Positions 43,762 through 53,150 of a stretch of DNA of 64,000 nucleotides are shown here, one piece after another (position 1 is the stretch's first letter; every line of letters starts with the position of its first letter). The translations under genes and the position numbers were made by a program. The notes under the pieces are model-generated. The model did no database searches and was not told where the DNA came from. It saw only the letters and a program-made list of their open reading frames with translations. The stretch spans positions 1,240,001 to 1,304,000 of the forward strand of contig CM074704.1 of NCBI GenBank assembly GCA_037367355.1, read 5' to 3'. This DNA is from Neoscytalidium dimidiatum (lineage: Eukaryota > Ascomycota > Dothideomycetes > Botryosphaeriales > Botryosphaeriaceae).

Positions 43762-46155
43762 ATGTCCAAACGGCCGTCGTTCCTCGCAGGCGTCCGGGAC
43801 AGGATTGCGGATGCTCATCTCCCGTCGTCCTCCCGCCGGCGTGGCAGAAGCAGACGCTCGGAGAGCAGTGGTCACGTTGCTTCGGCGTGGGGATGCAGCT
43901 ACTGCGGGGCCCTCGTCCGCATGCTCAGCGAGGAGATCTGGCAGGAATACCGGCATGGCTTGCGAGAGGAGATAAAGTTCTCCGCAGACGCGGATTGCAG
44001 CGTCTGCTCCGCCATCCGCCAAGGCTTCCAGCGAGCACACGGAGACTGTGCTGCGCGGTTTTCAGAAGCGGAGCCGTTCAACCTGGACAGCGTCTCGCCG
44101 ATGATGGGTCTGGATGTGTACTTTATGTGGCCGGCGGCCCAACGTGAGAGCTCCGGAAGGAAAGGCATTTATCTTCTGCCACTCGACACCCCCGGTGGCC
44201 GGCCTCCCGGTAGGCCTGTCGACCCGAAAGTCATTGATCTCCGTTTGGTTGAACGCTGGATTCAGTGCTGCGGCGGCTGGCATGGGGAGATCTGCCGCTC
44301 CGTCCGTTACCAGGGGCTCGATGATATAGAATCCCTGCGGGTGGTCGACGCGCAGAGACGGTGTCTGGCCTACATACCTCCATCTTCCCGGTATTTTGCC
44401 CTGAGCTACGTCTGGGGAAGGGCCGAGACGCTGCAGACGAAGAAGCACAACCTGAGGCGGCTCGAATGCGAAGGTGCTCTTTCCTCCGGAGACTTCAAGC
44501 CGCCACGGACTATCCGGGACGCCCTTGAGGTAATGTCGAGGATTGGCGAGCGGTACATTTGGATTGACGCACTGTGCATCATCCAGGACGAGGATTCGGA
44601 CGAAAAGCCGATCCTACTAAGACAGATGGACCGCATCTACGGAAACGCTTACGTCACCATCGTTGCGGCTGTGGGGGATAACGCAGATGTTGGGCTGCCG
44701 GGCATCGGCGGTGAGATTCCTCGAAGAGTGCCCCAAGAAGTGGTGACTTATGGCCATGGTCGGCGCTTCGCCATTTCGCAGCCCCCTTTCGAGAACACAC
44801 TCGGGCAACGCGGTGAAAGAGCAACGGACACGTGCGTGTGGAACCGCCGTGCTTGGACCTTGCAGGAGCGGCTCCTCTCGCAACGCAAACTGGTCTTCCT
44901 GGAAGAAGGCGTGCACTTCAACTGCCACGGCATGACGTGGACAGAAGACGTCGCGGCTGAGAACGAGGAGACGCATCGTCACTTCCAGATGTTCGACTTC
45001 GAGGGCGTGACGGACGAGGACCGCTGGTTTTCGGGCATCAGCCGGAGGCGGGGTCGGCCGAGGAAGAAGGACGAATACACGCTCCGCGGCCCCGACGCTA
45101 CGTTTCCGAGTTTCGTGGACTATTGCAACCTGGTCGCTGACCACCTGCAGAGGGACCTCTCGTATGAGGAAGACGTACTGAACGCTTTCCAGGGAGTGCT
45201 GGGGAGCTTGAGTCGCGCTTTCGGCGCTTTCCACCACGGGCTTCCCGAGTCCTTTTTCACATTGGCACTGCTGTGGCAACCGGCGGGCTTCGGCAGGCGC
45301 AGGGTCATGGCCAAAGATCCCGGCGTCAGGGCAAAGCTCCCGTCGTGGTCCTGGACCGGCTGGACCGGCGAAGTCGATCTCCAGCACTGGAAGGCCGCCT
45401 GCGACTATCTTCTCCACGAGAACACCGCGCGCGCCTACCGCACAACCCCAGCAGTTGCCTTCTCTTCGCCGATCCCCGAGACACAGGCGCAGGCGCCCGA
45501 TAGGAATTCTCCCGATGGGCGGATACCGGACGACGGCCTGCGGTACAGAGCCTTCGCGGACGTGCCTTCAGCCGCGTGGACAGAACGCCTGCCCGATGGC
45601 TGGCATCACGACGGCGTGAAAGAACACGCCTACCTCGGCCGCCGTCGCTCCGGCGATTTCCGCATCCACACCGATCCAGAAGTTCGGTTTCTGTATCCTG
45701 TCCCCGCGGCGCCTGCTGCCGATCCGCTTCGGTTGTGGGAGCGTTCTTTGGTTCTGCGCTTCCGTGCCGAGACGGCGAGCTTCCGCGTTTCGTGGATGGA
45801 GACTGCATATAGTGGCCGCCGAAATGCTGCTTCAGCACTCGATGCCGGTGGACGGTGGTGTGGCGTTGTAATCCTGCATGAGAGACAGCCGGAGTGGGGC
45901 CCCCAGGGACAGGCCAGGGAGGAGTTTGTGAAGATTGCGGACGGAGAGATATTTGCGGGGTGTGTTGAGGAAGATGTTTTCCCGGAAGCGCGGTTGGTTC
46001 GTTGCTGGGGCGCACCGGAATGGTACAGGTACGTGAACGTTATCATGGTGAGAGGTACGGAGGGAGGCATGATGGAGAGGGTTGGTGTTGGCAGGATTCG
46101 GGAAGACGGCTGGCGGTCTGCCGCTAGAAAAGCCAAAGATGTCTGTTTGACGTGA
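43762..46155 (+). CDS. HET-domain (heterokaryon incompatibility) protein
   Basis: One exon encodes 797 aa. The ATG at 43762 is the first in a frame that opens at a GTG 48 nt earlier. The N-terminus has a CxxC-type pair (SYCGAL ... DCSVCSAI). The HET domain spans about residues 195-370: YFALSYVWGRAETLQ (block 1), PRTIRDALEVMSRIGERYIWIDALCIIQDE (block 2), LLRQMDRIYGNAYVTIVAAVGDNADVGLPG (block 3) and WNRRAWTLQERLLSQRKLVF. The C-terminal part (LPSWSWTGWTGEVDLQHW and further) is the usual variable region. HET proteins can trigger cell death after fusion of unlike hyphae. Most members are uncharacterised paralogues, and a role in self-recognition is inferred. No NACHT, STAND or patatin module is attached. 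Confidence 0.92.
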   Translation: MSKRPSFLAGVRDRIADAHLPSSSRRRGRSRRSESSGHVASAWGCSYCGALVRMLSEEIWQEYRHGLREEIKFSADADCSVCSAIRQGFQRAHGDCAARFSEAEPFNLDSVSPMMGLDVYFMWPAAQRESSGRKGIYLLPLDTPGGRPPGRPVDPKVIDLRLVERWIQCCGGWHGEICRSVRYQGLDDIESLRVVDAQRRCLAYIPPSSRYFALSYVWGRAETLQTKKHNLRRLECEGALSSGDFKPPRTIRDALEVMSRIGERYIWIDALCIIQDEDSDEKPILLRQMDRIYGNAYVTIVAAVGDNADVGLPGIGGEIPRRVPQEVVTYGHGRRFAISQPPFENTLGQRGERATDTCVWNRRAWTLQERLLSQRKLVFLEEGVHFNCHGMTWTEDVAAENEETHRHFQMFDFEGVTDEDRWFSGISRRRGRPRKKDEYTLRGPDATFPSFVDYCNLVADHLQRDLSYEEDVLNAFQGVLGSLSRAFGAFHHGLPESFFTLALLWQPAGFGRRRVMAKDPGVRAKLPSWSWTGWTGEVDLQHWKAACDYLLHENTARAYRTTPAVAFSSPIPETQAQAPDRNSPDGRIPDDGLRYRAFADVPSAAWTERLPDGWHHDGVKEHAYLGRRRSGDFRIHTDPEVRFLYPVPAAPAADPLRLWERSLVLRFRAETASFRVSWMETAYSGRRNAASALDAGGRWCGVVILHERQPEWGPQGQAREEFVKIADGEIFAGCVEEDVFPEARLVRCWGAPEWYRYVNVIMVRGTEGGMMERVGVGRIREDGWRSAARKAKDVCLT

Positions 46156-47962
46156 CCTCCTACAAGTCTTGCTTGCGCTGAAGTGCGGGGAGGAACACTT
46201 GAATACTTGAAAGGAGACATGCCTCTACATCCTGCTTCAACTCCTCACTCGGGGAATAATAGAGGGGACGCCTAGAAAGGTCATGCAAATTCAGGCATTC
46301 TCGTAGTTTCGTGCCTCCCCGGAGACCCGCACTCATCGAAACCCGTCCAATTGCATGTCCGCCGAGAATTCAACCGCTCGTCAGTCCTATAAATGCAGCA
46401 TGCAGATACTGGATAACGCCTAATATTGTGTATACCTATTAATGATCTATCTGTGGCATTGCTGCCAAGGACATGCTGCGTTGCGTATCCCATCGTGTCC
46501 ATGGGAAGTCGACGGTTGTACTATTGAGTCCATAGCATCGTCGCCTCAGGGGGAGGAATTAAAGCCCAAAACATGTCTAACGCTTCTTGAAATCATCCTC
46601 CGACCGAATTCGAGATGTTCCCTGGCTGATTTAACGCTGATCGATCGAGACGGTCAACAGCTTTGCTTCTGTGGGCAGAAGAGGTTGCCCTGTGGAGAGA
46701 GCAAACCCACTGGCAATGCACTTGGCTACCTATTGTCCTGCAGCAATCGTCATCTTCGTCCAAGAGAGATCTATCACTAGCGAATTGCCACTCTGTCACT
46801 CTGTATTTGTCTTCGCGCAATTCGAATAGTGGCCCTATGTGGAGCTGATTCAGCGTCAGGCCTTTTAGGCGTGTTGCTCCTTGGGGCGTTCCGAGAAGTG
46901 TGCGCCAATCCTGTCCAAACAGGTAACCGCGGGTCAAGCGAAGATCGTGAAAGGAATGATGATCCCCCGTGAGAAATGTCTAGATGTTTTTCATATCAGC
47001 CAAGAAATTACATAGACACAGCGTCTTGAGATTTTTGCGGCGATGATGGTCCCTGCCGCCAAAGTTTCATCCGAGAATGAGTATAGCGGAGCGGCCAGTG
47101 ATGAGCTCTCCAAGTCCGGGCTCAATCCGACGAAGCTTACGGGTGAAAGAGAATCTACAGGACTCCAGCCTGATAGGGGTTTGTTCAGCTTACCAAAACT
47201 TGCCGCAATTCGGAGATCTTTTCAGGCTGTTTTCGCTCACAACGTCCTTGAAAGCCTAATAAGGCATTCACCCCGTAGACCACACATATGGTCAGTGTGT
47301 AGCATGCACATAGGGAAGACTTTCAGAAGGTCCAGCCATGTAACCTTCCTCCTCGTGCGGTGGAGTACACCCGTATTCGGAAAATTAGTAATGAGCCCCA
47401 GAACTTACACAATCGCTAATGATCTAATGCTAGTACAATTAAAATAGTCGTAGAAATTTCTTTCCTTTCAAATGTCTTTCTACTTTCTAATCAGGCAGGC
47501 AGTCATGTTGCGCGATCGCTAAAGAGCATTTCTTAATGCCACTAGTTACACTCCATTTCTCTATGGCGGATACCACCTAAGGCTCTGGCTATTTTTTTTT
47601 CGGTTACCCTGCCCTCGGAAAATAAAGGCGAGAACACCACATAAGCCACGTGCGTGGTGTTTTCTCCGTCTCAGCCACGCTTACGTGTGTCTGCCTTCCA
47701 TCAGGCCCTGAAGACGGCATTACACCCTAAAGCTCTACTTCAGAGCGCAAAATAACACCATATCCTTACCTCACAATGCATTGGGCAGGCAGGTGACCAA
47801 TCCTCGCGGCTTACGCGACCAACCATGTCGTGAAAAATCCCCGACTCGTTCCAGTGAGTCATTGGTGTGTACAACGTGGTATCGAGGTAGCTGCTCCGCC
47901 CCTTCCTGTCAGCTAACAGTAATTCGCATACATCAGAACCACTTGCGCCCAGTACATGCAGT
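46156..47962. other. Gene-poor region containing a possible F-box/LRR relic
   Basis: Lower-GC sequence between the HET gene and the broken hydrolase. Apart from the minus-strand segment described at 46593, no frame is supported. A CCACGTGCGTGG-like inverted repeat lies near 47644-47660. Confidence 0.45.
46593..47034 (-). pseudogene. Possible F-box/LRR-like gene fragment with in-frame TAG
   Basis: The minus frame 46979-46593 reads TFLTGDHHSFHDLRLTRGYL, then WRTLLGTPQGATRLKGLTLNQLHIG, a spacing of hydrophobic residues like that of LRRs in fungal F-box proteins. Immediately upstream in the same frame lies RKNLKTLCLCNFLADMKNI, also LRR-like, separated by one TAG (46982-46980). A further stop lies upstream. 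I see no F-box itself. It may be a decayed copy, or an exon whose splice acceptor is that TAG. The family is a guess from pattern alone. Confidence 0.3.
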
Positions 47963-49081
47963 ATGTCGGGCAACCTCTCACATCTGCCATGTCTCCCACT
48001 ATCGGACTGGGGAGCATATCTTCCTCGAGCCTTCACCGGCTCGAAGCCCACCGATGGCCCAGTCAGCGCTCCAGCGGCTCCTACGGATGGACCTCCCAGG
48101 CCGCGTTTCCGCACGGACGACGGCAGCTCGGACACCCTCACTCTGCCGGACGGACGAAAGCTCGGCCAATGCGCAGTACGGCTCCCCGACCGGACGGCCC
48201 GTCTTCTACCTACACGGCCTCCCGGCCTCGCGCCTGGAGGCCGCCGGATTCGACGAGCAGAGCCGGGAAGTCGGCGCCCGCCTGATCGCTGTCGACAGGC
48301 CTGGCATAGGCTGGAGCTCGCCGCAACCCGGCCGAGCGCTTCTCGATCATCCTAAGGACTTGGAACGCCTCGCGCAACACCTCGGGCTGGACCGCTACAG
48401 CGTTTTGGTACGGGAGAAGTCATCCCTCCTGGAGGAGAGGGGTGGTGGACCGTTTGCTAACGCCACCCGCTGCACAGGGGATATCGGGAGGTGGACCGTA
48501 CGCGCTCGCCTGCGCGGCGGCGTCGCCTCCCCGAGAGCTCGGGTGCGTCGCGATCGTGTGCGGCCCGGGGCCGCCCGACGTCGGCATGAGCGGGGCGGGC
48601 TGGGCGCACAGGCTCGGGCTTCCCGTACGGCTTCCGCTACGCTCCCCTCGGCGTCGTCAGGTGGTTCTGGCGGCGCGAGGGGTCGGGGCGCCTGGACCTG
48701 AGCGACGAGAGGCGCCTCGAGCTCCTGCTGCGGCGGCCGGTCGCCCACGAGAAGGACATGGCGTTTGTGGAGTCCGATTGGCCGCGGCTGCACCTGCGAG
48801 CGGCCCGGGAGTGCTTCGCGCAGGGGGGTTCGAAGGGGGTTTGGCAGGATGGCAGGCTGCTGTGCGCGGACTTTGGGTTTCGAGTGGAGGACGTTCGTCC
48901 CGATCTGCCCGTGAAGCTGTGGTATGGCACGCTCGATACTTTCGTCCCACCTAATCACGGCGTGCAGATAGCCGCGCGTTTGGGCGGCAGAGCGCATCTC
49001 AGATTAGAGGAGGAGACCCACGCAAGCATTGCGGTGAACTGGATGAAAGAGGTGTTGGAAGAATTGGTCAGAAACACGTGA
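47963..49081 (+). pseudogene. Alpha/beta hydrolase gene with two +1 frameshifts
   Basis: Homology runs across three reading frames. The first part gives SSDTLTLPDGRKLG, the usual opening of this family. The next frame gives YGSPTGRPVFYLHGLPASRLEAAG and VDRPGIGWSSPQPG. A 70-nt intron (48408-48477) then joins to GISGGGPYALACAAASP, the nucleophile elbow (G-x-S-x-G). The frame changes again near 48615, giving YGFRYAPLGVVRWFWRREG, VKLWYGTLDTFVPP (acid Asp) and a final histidine in ETHASIAVNWM. Each change equals one extra base, near 48164-48177 and 48614-48618. All three catalytic residues survive, so decay is recent, or the sequence has errors at GC-rich runs. Confidence 0.7.
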
Positions 49082-49364
49082 GGCGTGGATCAAGCCTGCA
49101 TGATATATACCGTACCTGTAGTTCGAAGGGAACTCCACTCAGCCAAGCTTGACACTTTGAGCTAATTGACGAAGATGCCGGCACACCGGCACGCAGGAAC
49201 AAAACTGGTACGACAACACTTGCGGGACGAGTGACTGGATAAGCAAGAAGAAGTTAACATGACTATTTACACTCTAAACGACCGCAACGGGTATCATAAG
49301 TCTCTGTATCATAAGTCCTCCTTCCGAATATACATGTCATCTCCAAACTTTTCCTCCCACAGCT
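49082..49364. other. Convergent 3' spacer
   Basis: Short A/T-richer spacer between the hydrolase remnant (+) and the pirin gene (-). Nothing recognised. Confidence 0.4.
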
Positions 49365-50555
49365 CTACTTCATGCTCTTCCCGATCTCACTCTCCCAGTC
49401 TTTCGCCCTCTCGAAGCCGTTGGTATGAGTGCTGTAGTCCATCATCGCCTGATACACCTCCTCCTGGCTGTTCACAACGAACGGGCCATACTGCACGACC
49501 TTCTGGTTCAACGGCAGCCCCGCAACCAGGATGAACCGGGCCTCCTCCTTCGCGTCGGCGGCGACGGAGGCGACGACGGCGTCACCCTGCTGCTCGAACA
49601 CGACGTTGTGATACGGCCCCACGGGGGCGGACTTCTCCTCGACGACGTCGCCGTCGACGCTCTCGGCGCCGGTCAGGAAGCGCGCGGTGCCGGACAGGGT
49701 GTACGCGAAGGCGTTGAAGCCCTGCGGCAGGGCCTGCACGATCTTGCCGCCGGGCCTGATGGTCACGTCGAGCAGCCACACGGGGGTGTACGCGAGCTCC
49801 TTGACGCTGTCGACGCCGTGGCTCTGGCCGGAGATGACCTTGACGCGCACGCGGCCCTCGTCCACGTCGACGGCCGGGATCTCGTCGGCGCGCAGGTCGC
49901 GGTAGCGCGGCTCGCAGGCCTTGAGGCGGGCGGGCAGGTCGACCCACAGCTGCAGGCCGACGTTGGGGCTGCCGTCGGGGTTCTGCACGGGCATCTCGGC
50001 GTGCATGATGCCGCGGCCGGCGGTCATGAACTGCAGGTCGCCGGCGCGGATGGTGCCCTTGTTGCCGGCGAAGTCCTCGTGGTCGACGCCGCCCTGCAGC
50101 AGGTAGGTGATGGTCTCCTGGCCGCGGTGCGGGTGGTCGGGGAAGCCGGCGCCGGGGGCGATGCTGAAGTGGTCGAGCATCAGGAAGGGCGAGAAGTTGC
50201 GCAGCTGCGGGGTGCCGATGCTGCGGCGCACGCGGGCGCCGGCGCCTTCGGACTGCTCGCGGGCGAGGAAGAAGTTGGCGATGCTGCGCGGGCGCGTGGA
50301 GGAGGCGTTCTTGGTGAGGGCTGGGTCCGAGGGCGGGACCACGGGGAGGCCTGGGAAGGCGGGGCTTGTGGTGGTGGTGGTGGAGGTGGACATGTTGGCG
50401 CGCGGCTTGGTGAGGAGCTTGATGCGCTGGAGGAGGGAGGTGGTTGTGGACCTAATGGTGGCGGTGGTGTTCGACTGCGTGGCGGAGTCCAGCTGGTAGT
50501 AGTAGAGCGCGATTGCTGCTAGGCAGGTGACGATGCTTGAGAGTACGAAACGCAT
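49365..50555 (-). CDS. Pirin-family protein with N-terminal membrane segment
   Basis: One exon encodes 396 aa. The pirin bicupin begins about residue 80: RSIGTPQLRNFSPFLMLDHFSIAPGAGFPDHPHRGQETITYLLQGGVDHEDFAGN, with the metal ligands in DHPHRG. GDLQFMTAGRGIMHAEMP supplies the second His and the Glu. The C-terminal cupin ends GPFVVNSQEEVYQAMMDY. Pirins are Fe-binding proteins, nuclear redox co-regulators or quercetinases in other organisms; the role here is unknown. The first 25 residues (MRFVLSSIVTCLAAIALYYY) form a hydrophobic signal-anchor or targeting segment, followed by a Ser/Thr-rich stretch. An in-frame ATG (MSTSTTTTTSPAFPG, near 50394) would give a shorter soluble form, so two start sites are possible. 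Confidence 0.9.
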   Translation of the reverse strand: MRFVLSSIVTCLAAIALYYYQLDSATQSNTTATIRSTTTSLLQRIKLLTKPRANMSTSTTTTTSPAFPGLPVVPPSDPALTKNASSTRPRSIANFFLAREQSEGAGARVRRSIGTPQLRNFSPFLMLDHFSIAPGAGFPDHPHRGQETITYLLQGGVDHEDFAGNKGTIRAGDLQFMTAGRGIMHAEMPVQNPDGSPNVGLQLWVDLPARLKACEPRYRDLRADEIPAVDVDEGRVRVKVISGQSHGVDSVKELAYTPVWLLDVTIRPGGKIVQALPQGFNAFAYTLSGTARFLTGAESVDGDVVEEKSAPVGPYHNVVFEQQGDAVVASVAADAKEEARFILVAGLPLNQKVVQYGPFVVNSQEEVYQAMMDYSTHTNGFERAKDWESEIGKSMK

Positions 50556-51396
50556 GGATGTGGGAGGGAAGGGTAGGCTTTATAGATGCAGAGGTGGGGA
50601 GAGCTGATGGGGGTGGAGAAAGCGATGGAAGGGTTTGCGGGCTTCTAGGCAGTTAGGAGTGGGCATTTGTTGCTTTGAACATGGCTTCTGCGTAATGCTT
50701 TGCAATTGATTAGCAGACGGCGACGGATCGGGGGACATGTGGCGCAAAGGGCAGCGAAAAGAGCTGCGGGCTTGGCGCGGGCGCTGGGGCTTCGCGGGGA
50801 GGATGGGTGGGTGGATGGGTGGGTTGGTGGCTGACGTACCGCCGCTGACAAAATATTGGAAATCAACCCCGTCGCCTCGTCCGGCCAATCACCGCCGAGC
50901 GGAAAGGATTCGGCTCGTCGGATCGGATTAGACCGAACCTCCTCCTTCACAACCACCTCCGCTACCGTCCATCTTGCCATCCGCCGTCTCGAATGCTCCA
51001 CGGAAACTATCTGAACCGCGCCGAGTCAGTGCTGGGGTGCCTGCGGGAGGAAAGTAGAGGCCGACCGGAGAGGCAATGCCCAGCACGTGTGGAGCTGCAG
51101 AGGCCGTGTAAGCCAGGTGAGCGATGAAGAACAAATCAATGCAACAGTCTGCAGGCTACAACAATCATGTCTGTCGTTCGGTTGACGCCTCCACGATCAT
51201 ATTCCCATGGTTTCGTATGTCAAATGTGCGAACCAATCTTCATCAGGTTACGCTCTTGCCACCTTTCCAAAACAGCATGCATCTTCAGCGGTTTAGAACC
51301 AGTGGTGTAAAGCGGAAAGCAAGCGCTACGCTCCCAGTCATGAAGTCGTTTGAAGGTGCAAGAAAGGCACATTTCAGCCAATCACATCCATCTCTC
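50556..51396. other. Intergenic, pirin promoter side
   Basis: Upstream of pirin and downstream of the small minus-strand ORF. G-rich WGGMGGW-type repeats occur near 50800-50830. No supported gene. Confidence 0.4.
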
Positions 51397-51933
51397 TTAG
51401 CACTCGAAACGAAGTCTCTCCTGCACGCAATCTTTCACAGTCCGCTCTGTGCCTTCAGTCTTCGCACAAACCCCCCTCAGCCAGCTCAACCTTTCTTGTT
51501 TAGTCCATCCTGATGACTGCCAAGCCAGAGCATTAGAGGCCAGACTTACGCGGGTTTCCCATCCCATCGGGAACCGATCAAGCGGAGTCTCTGATTGACC
51601 ACCTCTGTCAGACGCGTTCACTTCGGCAACTTGTGGTTTGGATTCTTTCTCGTCGGACGTGTTCCGCGTACTCGAGTTCTGCGCCCATGCTCCAGCTCCG
51701 CGTAAAGCCTTCTGCTGGAAGTTCTGTTGCCTGTCACTCCTGCCCATATTAGACCTCATCATAGCTCGTCCGGCGCTCATGGCTAGTAGAAGGAGGGTGG
51801 ACGGTTTTCGGAGGATCATGGGCGAGAATTGGTTAGTAGGTTTGGAGGTTCGGTGTGCCTTGTGATGAGCATCTTGTTTGGAGGGCGCGGCGTTGAGGTA
51901 TTCACTTCTGTTACTGTCTACAGTTACTCTCAT
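51397..51933 (-). CDS. Uncharacterised small protein (up to 178 aa)
   Basis: An open frame runs from an ATG at 51933 to a stop at 51397, giving 178 aa. A second in-frame ATG at 51819 (MILRKPSTLLLLAMSAGRAMM) would give 140 aa. That start looks like a short hydrophobic/basic targeting sequence. The middle is Gln/Asn/Ser-rich. The C-terminus, LDRFPMGWETR ... WTKQERLSWLRGVCAKTEGTERTVKDCVQERLRFEC, has a W/K/R-rich helix and two cysteines and looks conserved-protein-like. A GTAAGT after ETR is a possible donor, but the obvious acceptors give an intron of only 33-42 nt. I do not recognise the family. Confidence 0.4.
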   Translation of the reverse strand: MRVTVDSNRSEYLNAAPSKQDAHHKAHRTSKPTNQFSPMILRKPSTLLLLAMSAGRAMMRSNMGRSDRQQNFQQKALRGAGAWAQNSSTRNTSDEKESKPQVAEVNASDRGGQSETPLDRFPMGWETRVSLASNALAWQSSGWTKQERLSWLRGVCAKTEGTERTVKDCVQERLRFEC

Positions 51934-52275
51934 TCAAATGAGAGCCTACGCAATCCCTTCACCAATGAACACAAGGACGCTAGCCCAAAAAGGGAATAAA
52001 AATGTTGGCGGCCGACCAATTAATTTTCAATACGTACGATGCCCGCGCAAAGCAAGCAGTGCAGAAATATATACAGAAACACACCCCCCCTCAACCACCT
52101 ACGAGCGGCAATGGCAAGTACGCCTTAGCTGTCTCGAGTATCCAAAGCCCCCGTAGAGAGCCGCATCATCTATCAACCTCCACCAGGACATTTCCAAAGC
52201 GCCCCGCCCCGAAGATAGCGGCTCTCGTCGATGTGGAACTTGGCGCGAGCCCTCCGGTTGTGAGGTGGAAGGCAA
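51934..52275. other. Short spacer
   Basis: Between two minus-strand genes. It should contain the promoter of the small ORF and the 3' end of the secreted peptide gene. Nothing specific seen. Confidence 0.35.
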
Positions 52276-52614
52276 TTAGCACTGTTTGAAGAGTACTGGT
52301 TAGCAAAGCGCAGGACTAGGCGAGAGTGCTTTGGGGGGGAGAACTTACGGCCCAGCAGGGACCCTCGGTCTTCCAAAAGAAAGTGTCGCCGTTGACGCCC
52401 CAGCCTGTGAAGATCATGATGCGTTAAACAATCATCTTTCCTGGTATCCGAGATCTGCGCATGAGACGAGGGGTGTCTTACAAGGGCCCTCCTCCTTCCA
52501 CCAGCGGGTCTCCGGGCACGGGTCGTAGTTGATGGTCTGGCGCTTCTCAACGTCGACGGCAGCGGCGGCCGACGCGGCGGCAAAGAGAGCGGCGGCAATG
52601 GCGATGACCTTCAT
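52276..52614 (-). CDS. Small secreted Cys/Trp-rich peptide precursor, 64 aa
   Basis: Three exons, complement(52276-52281, 52349-52404, 52482-52614), give 64 aa; the last exon is just Cys-stop. The N-terminal 19 residues are a clear Ala-rich signal peptide (MKVIAIAAALFAAASAAAA). Then VDVEKR ends in a Lys-Arg site for Kex2-type cleavage, leaving a 39-residue product starting QTINYDPCPETRWW. The mature part holds two imperfect copies of a motif: WWKEEGPCWG and FWKTEGPCWAC. It contains four Cys and five Trp. The first intron splits the cysteine codon of the first GPCW. A TATA box lies 112 nt upstream. The product is probably exported. I do not recognise a family. Candidate roles are an effector, antimicrobial or signalling peptide. 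Confidence 0.72.
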
Positions 52615-52725
52615 TATGATGGTGGTTGGTTGTTGGCTGAGCGAGTGAGCGGGTGGATGCGTAGTGAAGAAGTGAGTGTGTTTGTTGGTGATGGAGGAAG
52701 CCTCCGGAGCGTTGCTCGTCTCTCC

Positions 52726-52732
52726 TTATATA
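52726..52732 (-). promoter_or_regulatory. TATA box of the secreted peptide gene
   Basis: TATATAA on the minus strand, 112 nt upstream of the ATG at 52614, in the proper orientation. Focused TATA promoters are common for inducible secreted-protein genes. Confidence 0.55.
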
Positions 52733-53132
52733 CACTTCTTGAGCCCCTAAAGGTCTACTGCCAGCAGAGTTCTTGGGACATCTCGGAAGCTCGGCAGAGG
52801 ATTGCTGTGAGTCCATGCTGGCGAGCTGTGATGAAGCTCGAGTCGTCGGCCAGGAACGCCTTAGACGTGCGAGTCGGCACACCGCGTTGCCCCAGCGCTT
52901 GGAGCCTGCACTTGCTGATTCAGAGGGAAAATGGAATTCGCTTGGCTTCTTGGAAGAGGTGGTGCGAGGCAGATTTGTTCTCTGGGAGTTCCGGGGAAGA
53001 GATCAGTCTCCGTGCCAAAAGAACAATCCGCCATACAAACAAGCCATATAATGTTGCTAGCGTCTACGTTGACGTCGGCTAGGCTCTGAGATATACCCTG
53101 AGAAGAGCGGGACGAAGGTTGTGGCGCCTACC

Positions 53133-53150
53133 CGCAACGTTAACGTTGCG
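53133..53150. repeat. 18-bp perfect palindrome
   Basis: CGCAACGTTAACGTTGCG is its own reverse complement, with no spacer. It could bind a dimeric regulator, or be chance. It lies about 520 nt upstream of the secreted peptide start. Confidence 0.6.

Noticed and set aside
49425..50522. Plus-strand frame of 365 codons opposite pirin
   Set aside because: A Gly/Val/Asp-rich mirror frame; the pirin cupin motifs are on the minus strand.
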